Below are positions 11,257 to 19,720 of a stretch of DNA of 25,649 nucleotides, piece after piece; positions within the stretch are counted from its first letter, which is position 1, and each line of letters starts with the position of its first letter. This DNA is from Chara braunii (taxonomy: Eukaryota; Streptophyta; Charophyceae; Charales; Characeae): contig BFEA01000071.1 of assembly GCA_003427395.1 (NCBI GenBank), positions 2,749,494 to 2,775,142 of the forward strand, in the 5' to 3' direction. Under the pieces are notes generated by a model. That model worked only from the letters and a program-made list of their open reading frames with translations, ran no database searches and was not told where the DNA came from. Position numbers and translations under genes: made by a program.

Positions 11257-11484
11257 TTGGTAGTTCAGGGTGCTCTCAACAGAGAAAGGTACAAGGGCTG
11301 GGAAACTGAAGCAATCCAATATACGAATTTACACAGGCAAGCTATAAGGGAATATGCAGTCCGGAGGGTCAGGGATGAAAAATATATTGAGTATGTACTC
11401 TATTTTTATGGACCCAACGCCAAGGTGCACAATATCAGCTCCTNGCTAGAGACGGTGGAAAATGCTAGGGCGAGACTTGCATGA
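11257..11484 (+). pseudogene. LTR-borne ORF A, forward copy
   Basis: Counterpart of 2700-2945. The frame is open, but the ATG that starts the reverse-LTR copy is ATA here (near 11240). Only a GTG-initiated frame remains, with no ATG at its start. It shares REYAVRRVRDEKYIEYVLYF with the other copy. It contains an N at 11444 at the position homologous to the N at 2740. Possibly a fragment of the repeated upstream domain; otherwise a chance frame. Confidence 0.25.
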
Positions 11485-12448
11485 ATTTGGTGGTGCTCGA
11501 AATACCTTNTTCGGAAAACCTACCAGTGCCTGAACCAGCAAAACACTCCTCCAAATCCTTTCTCTTCCTTACAGTATGACGACGTGTGAGTTTACGACCC
11601 TTTGACTTAACCAGCCAACTTCCAGAGCAGCACTCGAAGGAGCACTCAGAAACTACTCAGAAACTACTCAGAAACTACTCAGACGGTACTCAGACAGTAT
11701 TAAGACAGTACTCGAAATAATAATCAGAGCAGTAAGTATCTAGTATTCAAGGCAGTTCACAGGAAAGTGCTCAGAATTGTATTCAGTACTCAAGACAGTA
11801 ATTAAAATAATACTCAGAGTTGTACTTAGCACTCAAAGCGGCATTCACACAACTTTTAACAACGCCCAAGCAGGTTTTTGGGTTTTGTCAGCTCTGCAGT
11901 GGTGGCTACCCACTCTGTGGACAATTGTTGACTCGAACCGTGACAGACACTTTTCGGTAATACTCAATCAGCAATCAGGCAAGTAAAATTCAGTTCTTTA
12001 TCAGCATTCGTTTAACTTTCCGGTTAACAGTCAATCAGTTTTCTATCAGTACCCAACCTAAGTCTCGCGTGCCAGACATTGATCAACGAACAACGATGCA
12101 GTATGTTGCTAAGTGACTGTGGCATAAAGACTTCCTACTCCAGCAGACCTCAAACTACAATCAATCACATTTCTAAGCAGCAGTTATTCAGTCATCAACC
12201 ATCAATCAACCAACATCCTTCTAATGTCTAGTCGGCAATCTTAGCAACATTTCCTTATCAAAAAGAAAATAACCACCAGGAAACAGCATTCGGAAACGAC
12301 AATCGGAAACAACATTCAGAAACAGCATTCAGAAACGATAATCAGAGACAACATTAAAAAAAAATAGCATTCAGGAACGACTTTCAGTTCAGCAATCAAC
12401 TCAAGAGTCGGATCAGCAGCAATTAGCAGACAACAGAAGTCATTTTTC

Positions 12449-13030
12449 ATGAGGGCAGTCGAATCCTTTCGAGTCAGCGAGTCGGTGCTGGCCAATCTCA
12501 ATCAGATTTCATGCAAAGAGGCATTCCGTTATCAGTATGCTAGTGTCATTGGTTTCAGACAAGGAGATCTGTCAATCTTCCTTGTCTAGACCAGTTTTGC
12601 TGATGGCTCTATCCACGATCTGAGGCCCTATCTGAAGAAGGGCAAAGAGGCTCATGAGCATTTTGACGCAGTGTGGATCTCCGCCACAAGGTATCTCGAG
12701 CGGAGGGAGAGAGAAATCGATAAGAGCGGCATCAAACTGATTCGCAGTTTTGGGCCCAAGCTTTATACGGACTATCCTAAGCCTCCCGTTCCCTTTCTTC
12801 TCACAGATGGCACAAGTTGGCATGATATGGTCGGCTTGGCAAAGAGGTATATCTCTCCCGCGGTGATCGACGTTGAGGCACTGACAGAGCCAACCGAGTA
12901 CCCATACCTCAGGCGAGGAGTCTTCTCAGTGGACGGGTTGCCTACGTTGTGGGAGGAGTTTTGCTCTATGATTAACTTTCGTATCATGTATCTTGGATGG
13001 TCATGCTCAGAGCTTGCTGGCTTCAGGTGA
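12449..13030 (+). pseudogene. LTR-borne ORF B, forward copy with one nonsense codon
   Basis: Counterpart of the intact 1178-1756 frame and in the same orientation as gag-pol. It starts ATG (12449) and ends TGA (13028-13030), 194 codons, one codon longer than the other copy (FDAVWISA versus FDARISA). A TAG at 12587-12589 (codon 47) replaces the His codon of VVHTNF. Everything else stays in frame, including FADGSIHDLRPYLKKG and DGTSWHDMV. A 3-base indel and mostly conservative changes between copies are what a once-functional coding region would show. It ends about 550 bases before the primer-binding site. Confidence 0.5.
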
Positions 13031-13584
13031 CACTTTTTCACGAGGCCTCAATCTCAGACTGTACGTGGGCGTGGGGCACAACACCGGAGATGAATAGCAA
13101 GATGAAAGATTGAGAGAGACTGCCTAGAGGGATGAATGAGGACTCTTGAGAGGTGCTGACCATGCTTGCTTATGTGTACTTCCTGAGATTATTATGAGTT
13201 CTCATTCTTCCCTCATTCATCTTGTCTTTGCCTTGAGTCAGTTGGTCTTGATCTCCTCCTTGACATTGCTTGATGGTTATGTTCTCTTTTGCTGATCATG
13301 TCACACTTCTCAAATTCATAGATTGGCAACTCGATACACACACGAAATATTTGTTTTAATTATTATTATTTGCTCTATCATTGTTGTTCCAAATCACAAT
13401 CAAAGATTCCTAAGACCGGGGACCGGCGAAGACCGCAATTGAAGGGTCTCGCTCGAAGCCGGACGCACACAACAGGAAGGGATTTGCATTATTTAATTAT
13501 TGCAAACAACAACAAATCCTGCGTGACAGCCTGTTGGCTTTCCGGTCGCCTGAAAAGGCCCGACTGGAAAAAGTGCGACAAAAA

Positions 13585-13599
13585 TGGCGCCGTTGCCGG
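13585..13599 (+). other. Primer-binding site for tRNA-Asp
   Basis: TGGCGCCGTTGCCGG is complementary to the CCA-bearing 3' end of plant tRNA-Asp(GUC), the primer used by many plant Gypsy elements such as the Athila/Tat group. The match runs for 15 bases and then breaks down. It sits 4 bases after the LTR end at 13580. This fixes the orientation of the element and supports a green-lineage host. Confidence 0.75.
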
Positions 13600-13839
13600 T
13601 TACATGAAAAGATTTTCGTGTCCAGAACGAGCCTGGGTCATCATCCTCTTTAAACTTTGATTAGGGTGTGAGAACTGTTGACAATATTATAAGCTTCATA
13701 TTAATTTTATTATTCTCGTTGAGTCTCGATTCTCTTGAGAATCACAGTTGCTAACTGTGTCTTATTTTTTCCTTGTGTGAGGTGCCACACTGGACCGGAG
13801 AAAGGAGATTGGTATTATTGATTGGAGAGAATCAGACTT

Positions 13840-14020
13840 GAATTCAGATATGCCTAATGTGCCTATCATGTCTTTTGATGCATTGAGAAATCAAGAGCTC
13901 AGGGAATTCATCAAGAGCTAAGGGAATTCATCAAGAGCTCAGGGAATTCATCAAGACTTGAATTCAGATATGCCTCATGTGCCTATTGATTGGAAAAATC
14001 AAGAGCTCAGGGAATTCATC
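13840..14020 (+). repeat. Nested minisatellite (20-base unit) upstream of ORF C
   Basis: The unit AAGAGCTCAGGGAATTCATC occurs at 13893-13912, 13913-13932 (one change), 13933-13952 and again at 14001-14020. The flanking segment GACTTGAATTCAGATATGCC also occurs twice (about 13835 and 13956), so a larger block has been duplicated around the 20-base units. The last copy runs directly into the ATG of ORF C at 14025, and the earlier in-frame ATG at 13977 lies within the duplicated block. Confidence 0.75.
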
Positions 14021-14024
14021 AAGA

Positions 14025-14438
14025 ATGCTAACTTCTGATGCATTGAGAAAACTTTCGAAAGTAACTACCAAAGGAGTATTCCCCTATCAGTATGAGCATT
14101 GTTGGGTCTACCATTCAGACAATTCGGCCATCAGCGTAGTGCTGGCTTGCTTCTTGGAGGGAGATATTTATGATATCTGTCCCTATGTCAAGAAGAGAGA
14201 CTGTGACGATGGTGAGACCTTCAACTGGCTATGGGAAATTGCAATCCAGTCTCTTTATGATGAGAAGGCAGAATTAATGAAGCGGAAGAAGAAAGTGGAA
14301 TGGTGTTTAATGTCAGTGACATATGAGACTGTTTCAATCCCTCCTATACCTAACAGTTATTTTGATGGGACTAACTGGCTGTCAATAATCAACATGGTGT
14401 TGACGAGGGAGAGAAAAAACAGTGGTCATGAAAACTAA
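14025..14438 (+). CDS. ORF C, upstream repeated-domain protein (137 aa)
   Basis: First of three related small ORFs between the primer-binding site and gag, and the only one with no internal stop. ATG 14025 is preferred because the earlier in-frame ATG at 13977 would add 16 residues encoded by minisatellite sequence. Family landmarks are VFPYQYEHCWVY (about residue 16), the block FLEGDIYDICPYVKK (about residues 43-57), a Lys/Glu-rich helix-like middle (EKAELMKRKKKVEW), and the late Trp motif YFDGTNWLSIINMV. The same landmarks occur in ORFs B, D and E. No cysteine cluster, signal peptide or membrane segment is visible. It overlaps ORF D by 17 bases in another frame. Function unknown. Position suggests an accessory or N-terminal Gag-like part. 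Confidence 0.55.
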   Translation: MLTSDALRKLSKVTTKGVFPYQYEHCWVYHSDNSAISVVLACFLEGDIYDICPYVKKRDCDDGETFNWLWEIAIQSLYDEKAELMKRKKKVEWCLMSVTYETVSIPPIPNSYFDGTNWLSIINMVLTRERKNSGHEN

Positions 14439-14916
14439 AGATGTTTCAGCAGAAGAAATCAGACAGAGAAGGCAAAAATTCGGCAGAGGTTCAGGCCTGA
14501 GTCAAGAGAAATTCGAGTGTCTCCTAAAGTCCCCGAATACTCTAAGCAAGAAAGAAGTGTTCTCATATGAGGCTGTCAGATATGAGATGGTCGAGAGCGG
14601 ATGAGAGCAGGAACGATTATACATATTGACATTCTATTTCACGGAACTGGACGTGTATGATGTGAGAATTTATGTCCCAAAGGAGAGAAGTGTTGAAGCA
14701 GTATGTGGGAGATGGTGGGGATTTGCTGAGGAAGTGGTACTGAAAGAGAAAGAGAGATTTGAGAGGGAAAATAAAAATTTCACTGGATCTACTCGATTTA
14801 CTATCTTTGAGGGATTTCAAGCTTTTCCCCTGCCTGATATAAGCTTGTCAAAAAGTAATTGGTCTGCAGTGATTGAGTTTGCTTTGAAAGTGAAACGAGA
14901 TCAAGGAGTCGGATGA
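14422..14916 (+). pseudogene. ORF D, upstream repeated-domain protein, one nonsense codon
   Basis: One frame runs from ATG 14422 (or 14428) to TGA 14914-14916, interrupted only by TGA 14602-14604. Landmarks match C and E: VFSYEAVRYEMVE, then after the stop FTELDVYDVRIYVPKE, a charged stretch (KERFERENKNFTGSTRF), and the Trp motif LSKSNWSAVIEFALKV. Its stop overlaps the ATG of ORF E (ATGA). The nonsense codon is a single base from TGG or CGA, so this looks like simple decay of a full ~160-residue protein. Confidence 0.5.
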
Positions 14917-15404
14917 GTCGACGCTATGTACCTTTAAGAGGGAAACCTAAGCTCAGACTGATTAGAGGTCATGAAGGGCTGGGTAAGGTTGAATCTGATA
15001 AACTGCTAAATTCCCTTAATTCTATAGCGGGTAGGGCCGTAATCCCTTATGAAATCGTGAGGCATGAAGCAATAAAGAGACTTGGACGGGAACAGGACAG
15101 TCAGTATGTTCTTACAAGCTATTTTACTGATCTTGATGAGTATGATATTGGGATTTACGTGTCAAAACAAAGGTTTGAGTAGCGTAGAAAAGGTGTGTGT
15201 TGGCAACGAGCGTCGGATCTTGTGCATGATGAGAAAATAAGATTAGAGAGAGAGGGAAGAAACTTCTCTCTTAGTACTTATGTAAGACCTTTTGTTGGGA
15301 TACCATCTCCACATGTTGAGAGACTCGCATTCCCAAGAGATAATTGGTATACCATGATAAAGTTTGCATGGAAAGTGAAGAGTGCCCAAGAAGAATACTC
15401 TTAG
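14913..15404 (+). pseudogene. ORF E, upstream repeated-domain protein, one nonsense codon
   Basis: The frame runs from ATG 14913 to TAG 15402-15404 with one internal TAG at 15180-15182 (codon 90). Family landmarks are VIPYEIVRHEAI, the block FTDLDEYDIGIYVSKQ, a charged segment (EKIRLEREGRNFSLST), and the Trp motif FPRDNWYTMIKFAWKV. It is the copy most like D, suggesting a recent duplication of one from the other. It is followed by about 75 bases and then gag. Function unknown. Confidence 0.5.
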
Positions 15405-15479
15405 TAGTCAGGATAACTACTGTGAGGGACAAACTCTATGAGGCGGTAGAGTGTGATAATCCTTTTGTGATCATGAGAT

Positions 15480-17102
15480 ATGAGAGTAGACACTATAAAA
15501 GGAGGGTCAGATATTGCAAGAGCAAAGAGGCTAGATGAGAGGATTCCATGTTTCAGAGGGCCTCAGGTCAATGATTTCTTGGACGAGTATGAATTATTTG
15601 GACTTGGTTATGGTTGGACAGACAAGCAATGGCTTAAGCACCTTCTATCTTATTGTGATACTGACTCAAGACTGGCAGTTCAGGAATTGATGGAAGGAAC
15701 AACTACCTGGGAAAATGTCAAGGAGGGACTGAAAAAGGAATTTGAGAAAAATTCAGTTCCAACCACAACTAAGGACTTACTCAACATCAGAAGAGCTAAA
15801 TATGATACTTTCAATGTTTTTCTTCAGACCTTTATCCGAACAGCAAGAAAAATTTCATATTTGGATGAAGCTCAGAGATGCCATATATTTTTGACAAATT
15901 TTACTGACACTGAAAGGCAAGCAGTTCTTAATCAAGCTCAGCATTATCCTCTCAGATGGAATGAAATGGTTGCAATCATAAGAACCCTACCTACTGTCTC
16001 CCATAAAAAATTGTCATTGGATCAGATCAGTACTTTGACCAAGGACTGGGAGACTGAGAATGGAATGAATAGAGGAAGCAATCTGACTGCTGAGAATATT
16101 CTTCAAAAAGTGATGGCTAACTTTATGCCCGCAAGGCCTACAATGCATGTTGTGGATGACAGGGGAAAGAAAAAGGTTGAAAGTGAGGAATATGACGACG
16201 TTGATGATGACAACGAAAGCTATGGTAAGAAGGGGGATTCTTCTAGATCAAAAAAGAATGGAAAGAATGGTGATGGAACAAACAAAGAAAGAAGAAAATA
16301 TGATGAGCGTCCTAAGAGGAGTTTTACTTGCTACTACTGTGGTGAAGGGGGTCACACTACCACCTATTGCAAGCCTCTTGAGGAGGATGTAAGGAGTGGG
16401 GTGGCAAAGAAAAATGCAATGAGCCATGTCTGTGATAGTTCATGGAATAAGTTGGACCCCAGACATCAAGGAGGTATGAGGCTTTTTGCTCTTAAACATG
16501 ATGAAAAGATGGAGATTAAGAAGAAGATAAAGGCTTATGTAAATGTTCATTTCCTCATTGGAGAATTGCCTAATAAAGTAATACAAGGAACATGTGACCT
16601 TCATACCACGATTGGGCTATCTTTGTACTCCTTGGCGCTGACAGAGTGTGCGTCCAATGAGGCTTCTACAAGTGAGTCTCCATTAGAAGGGAATCCTACT
16701 TCTCAGAACTCTTCTGAATTAGTAGAATCCTCTTCCAATGAGAGGGTTCGCTCTTTGGCTAACATGATGTCGTTCCACGACGATTTACCCCCAGAACTCG
16801 TCATGGAACCTAGTGTCCGGATTGGTGAAGTAAGAAACCTTCAAACCCGTATGACGCCTCAAATGATAGAGGAAAAGAAAAGGAGGAAGGTTGAAGAGTC
16901 ATTGATTAACATCCTTGATGACCCTGAACAGGAACGTTCACAAGGAAAAAATGAACAGGGGAAAAAGAGGAAATTTATTCTCAAGAGTGACTTGGATGAT
17001 GGGACAATGATTTCTTATGTAATTGCTAAAATGCTGGAAGAGACGGAAGTGACATTGTATTTCAAGGAAGCAATCACTTTAGCACCCAAACTCAGAGAAT
17101 AG
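15480..17102 (+). CDS. gag: Gag polyprotein with CCHC zinc knuckle (540 aa)
   Basis: The longest frame in the window. Residues about 25-190 look like a retrotransposon Gag capsid domain, with FLDEYELFGLGYGWTDKQ near the start. A Lys/Asp-rich linker follows (about 225-275), then a zinc knuckle of the C-x2-C-x4-H-x4-C type (C284, C287, H292, C297; CYYCGEGGHTTTYC) that would bind the element RNA. The C-terminal ~200 residues are low complexity and charged. They end in EVTLYFKEAITLAPKLRE, a segment that in related elements leads straight into the protease. The frame stops at TAG 17100-17102, but codons continue in the same frame to TAA 17151 and then into the protease, so Gag and protease were probably one reading frame. 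The start at 15480 is the first ATG in frame and is not independently confirmed. Confidence 0.85.
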   Translation: MRVDTIKGGSDIARAKRLDERIPCFRGPQVNDFLDEYELFGLGYGWTDKQWLKHLLSYCDTDSRLAVQELMEGTTTWENVKEGLKKEFEKNSVPTTTKDLLNIRRAKYDTFNVFLQTFIRTARKISYLDEAQRCHIFLTNFTDTERQAVLNQAQHYPLRWNEMVAIIRTLPTVSHKKLSLDQISTLTKDWETENGMNRGSNLTAENILQKVMANFMPARPTMHVVDDRGKKKVESEEYDDVDDDNESYGKKGDSSRSKKNGKNGDGTNKERRKYDERPKRSFTCYYCGEGGHTTTYCKPLEEDVRSGVAKKNAMSHVCDSSWNKLDPRHQGGMRLFALKHDEKMEIKKKIKAYVNVHFLIGELPNKVIQGTCDLHTTIGLSLYSLALTECASNEASTSESPLEGNPTSQNSSELVESSSNERVRSLANMMSFHDDLPPELVMEPSVRIGEVRNLQTRMTPQMIEEKKRRKVEESLINILDDPEQERSQGKNEQGKKRKFILKSDLDDGTMISYVIAKMLEETEVTLYFKEAITLAPKLRE

Positions 17103-17195
17103 TTGAAAAAGTTAATTGAGAAGAAAAAATTGGAAGTTAATTACTCGGGATAAGTTTTTTCCAATCAGGTAAACAGATCACTACCCGGTTGCAAG

Positions 17196-17864
17196 ATGAA
17201 ATTCGCAATCATGGGATGTGGGCACCTTACAATTCGCATTAATCAAGTGAAGATTCTTGCTCTAGTGAACTCTGTGGCAGAGATGATACTTCTTTCACGA
17301 AGAACGATGGAGGCATGTAATTTGACTATTGATAGGCCTGCCCAAAATGTACTGAGCAATATTGCAGGAGAGCTGTTTGTGGCAGGGTTTATAGACAATT
17401 TGCCTATCAGAGTTGGAACAATGACTGTGGAATTACTGGGTTTTGTAGTGCCAGACCTAGACCATGACTGTATCTTGAAAACTTCATTCTTGCATAGGAT
17501 GGAGGCAGTCTAATTTTTCAGTCATGAAGGGTCATCTTGGATCGACCTACAGGATCCTGAGACTGCTCAGGAACAGACCTTTACGGTCTGCATAAAAAGT
17601 GATTTCAAGCATCAACTGTCTGCTAATTCAATCAGAAGAGAAGAGTCTACTCAAAAGATTAGGAGGCTAAAGGCAGAAGGAAAATCAGAAGTGAAGGAAG
17701 AGATTTCGCTGGGTATCAATCAGATTTCGAAAATGATAAAAGCCCTTGGTAATCTCGAGGACGAAGATGGACAAATTGAAGAATTGAAAAGGGTTGTAGA
17801 GACTGCTAAGGGCGGAAAGATGAAATTGAGATTTGCATCGACTCACCCTTTTTTAGGAAAATAG
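17196..17864 (+). pseudogene. Aspartic protease region, active-site Asp changed to Asn
   Basis: Same reading frame as gag. The retropepsin fold is recognisable: IRINQVKILALV, then NSVAE where the family has DSGAE or DTGAE, followed by IAGELFVAGFIDNLPIRVG and VPDLDHDCILKTSFL near the C-terminus, with Leu-Lys-Thr in place of the usual Leu-Gly flap-end motif. The catalytic Asp is therefore Asn (AAC, one G-to-A step from GAC) and the conserved Gly is Val. This copy could not cleave a polyprotein. The frame stops at TAA 17511-17513. A linker toward RT stays open in the same frame to TAG 17862-17864. Confidence 0.7.
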
Positions 17865-19016
17865 TCACTGAGTCTAAGAGAAAATACAAACCCAAGGGGG
17901 TGAAGAAAAAACCGGTGACAATCCTAATAGAAAAGGATTATGATGAAGCATTGGAAAAGGAGAGGAAAATCATACAAGCATTGAGAGAATCAACAAAATT
18001 GGGGAATAGAGTCACCAGAGAGAGATTTGACACAATGAAGATAGACTCGAATCAGTTTATCCTGCCTAAAGAAAAATAATATATTTTCAGTATGTGTCAG
18101 GAATTTTCTGGTGCTTTCTCCTTTAACGATGAAGAGAGAGGGCGGCTGGATGTGGACATGATCAAGATGACCAAGATTTGGACAGTTGATCATGTCCCAT
18201 GGAATGATAGGCCGAATAAGTATGCCATGAAGGAAGAAGCGGAAGTTGTAAAGTATCTTGATAAGAAGATTGCATCTAATGTTGTTGAACCTGCTGATGG
18301 ACCGTATGCTAACCACTGATTTTGTTTATGGAAACCAGGGGGCGGGCTAAGATGGATTCAGAATTCCAGAAGCTCAATTCTGTGACGGTACGTGATGCAG
18401 GTAGTCTTCCTAATGCTGATCTCCTCTCTGAATCCTTTGTTGGTCGATGTATTTATTCTTTGGTTGATCTGTATTCTGACTATGATCAGTTCCCTATTGA
18501 TCCCACTAGCCGACCAATGACTGCCATGCACACGCCAAGGGGGCTTGTTCAGATGTATGTGGTACCTCAGGGTTGGACTAACGGCGTGGTCGTAGTTCAA
18601 AGAGATATATGATCAAAGTCATGCAAGATATTTCTCTTGAGATAATTAGTCCCTACATAGATGATAATCATGTAAAAGGACCTCTGGTAAGGAATGAAAC
18701 TTTGGTCACGGGGGGAGTCAGAAAGTTTGTCTGGGAACACGGTGAAGGAGTAAAAATGGTCATAGAGAGACTTCAAAAGTATAATCTGACTGTCAGTGGA
18801 CCAAAGTCCCTTCTCTTCCAGCAAGAAGTAATTATTTTTTGCTTCAGATATTTCCCCAAAAAGATAGATAAGATCTTAAACTGGTCTCTGCCCCTCAAAA
18901 GAGTGACAGATGTCAGGAGCTTCTTGGGGGTCTGTGGATTCTGGAGGATTTTTATTCCACATTTCGCTACCCTTGCAGAGCCTCTGAAGGAGATGGTAAG
19001 GCAAGAGGCTAACTAA
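17865..19016 (+). pseudogene. Reverse transcriptase, frameshifted, catalytic motifs still readable
   Basis: The RT domain is spread over three frames. The N-terminal connection and palm entry (frame of 18092-18319) contain a WTVDHVPWNDRP motif and end YANH followed by TGA 18317, where the family has Trp. The next part shifts frame near 18355 and carries LNSVTVRDAGSLPNADLLSE and the first catalytic block YSLVDLYSDYDQFPID, then PRGLVQMYVVPQG. A second shift near 18605 leads to the YIDD box (tyrosine codon 18654-18656) and the thumb (LLFQQEVIIFCF, then FLGVCGFWRIFIPHF). Catalytic Asp residues are present, but the gene cannot be translated as one protein. The last frame stops at TAA 19014. Confidence 0.8.
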
Positions 19017-19673
19017 GCATGGAATGATAAAAGACAGGCTGGTGCAAAAACATTACAAGAAAAACTAAAAGATGGTGGTGTAGTGCTGGGAGTGTCATAT
19101 TATGATGATGAGGAGGCAAGACCATTCATTATCGAGGCGGATGGAGGACCAGTTGCTCTGGGTGGAGTGCTCATTCAGAAAGATGAAAATGGGAGAGAGA
19201 GACCTTTGAGATTTGAGAGCAGGACTCTCAATTCTACAGAAAGAAGCTACACCCAACTCATGAAAGAACTATTGTCAATCATTCATAGCCTCAGGTGTTT
19301 CAGGCACTACGTACTGGGAAGGAGGTTCATCCTGAGGACTGATGCATATGTTGTGACAAGTGTCATTAAAAAGCACCAACAAGTAGATCCAACAGTCAGC
19401 AGGTGGATCGTCTTCATCTGGACATATGATTTTAAGTTGGAAAAAATCCCCACTGAGAAGAACAGAGCAAATGGCCTAAGTCGGATTGAGTGGCAAGGAG
19501 AAGAAGAAGATGTGAATGGAACGATTGAAGAGTCTACCTATGTTGATAATTTCTTCAATGAAAAGGATGATGAGGATTATGAAGTGTCATGCTCCTACAA
19601 GTGGAGTTTGTGGCCTGAGAAAAGAGACAGCTGGGAGAAATCCCAAGCGCATACGTCTATGAGTCGATTCTAG
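19017..19673 (+). pseudogene. RNase H domain, last catalytic Asp changed to Asn
   Basis: In frame with the last RT segment, after the TAA at 19014. RNase H landmarks are IIEADGGPVALGGVL (first Asp), NSTERSYTQLMKELLSII (catalytic Glu), FILRTDAYVV (third carboxylate), and NRANGLSRI where the family has ADGLSR or ADALSR. The final catalytic Asp is thus Asn (AAT from GAT, a G-to-A change), which should impair activity. An acidic tail follows. Near 19630 the expected reading frame shifts: the other frame reads on through SAYVYESILGKEEED into the integrase part, so the stop at 19671 is a consequence of the shift. Confidence 0.75.
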
Positions 19674-19720
19674 GGAAAGAAGAAGAAGATGAACCAAACG
19701 ATTGGTATGCTAGAGTTACT

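Larger units (their letters stand above)
8894..13580 (+). mobile_element. Long LTR, forward orientation (5' LTR of the Gypsy-type element)
   Basis: Homology to the inverted copy begins at the bases around 8890 and stops at 13580/13581. The copy starts TGAAGTACTTG and ends GTGCGACA. Four bases beyond the end lies a tRNA-Asp primer-binding site, exactly where one belongs after a 5' LTR. Two independent signs (the edge of homology and the primer site) therefore agree on the boundary. At 4.7 kb it is long for an LTR. It holds a TATA-like box (10415), ORFs A and B in element orientation, and degenerate tandem arrays at about 11620-11850 and 12285-12385. The first ~1.5 kb, before the TATA-like box, would be U3. 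Confidence 0.8.

Noticed and set aside
15493-15501. TATAAAAGG just after the gag ATG as an internal promoter
   Set aside because: It lies inside the coding sequence and has no other promoter context; likely chance.
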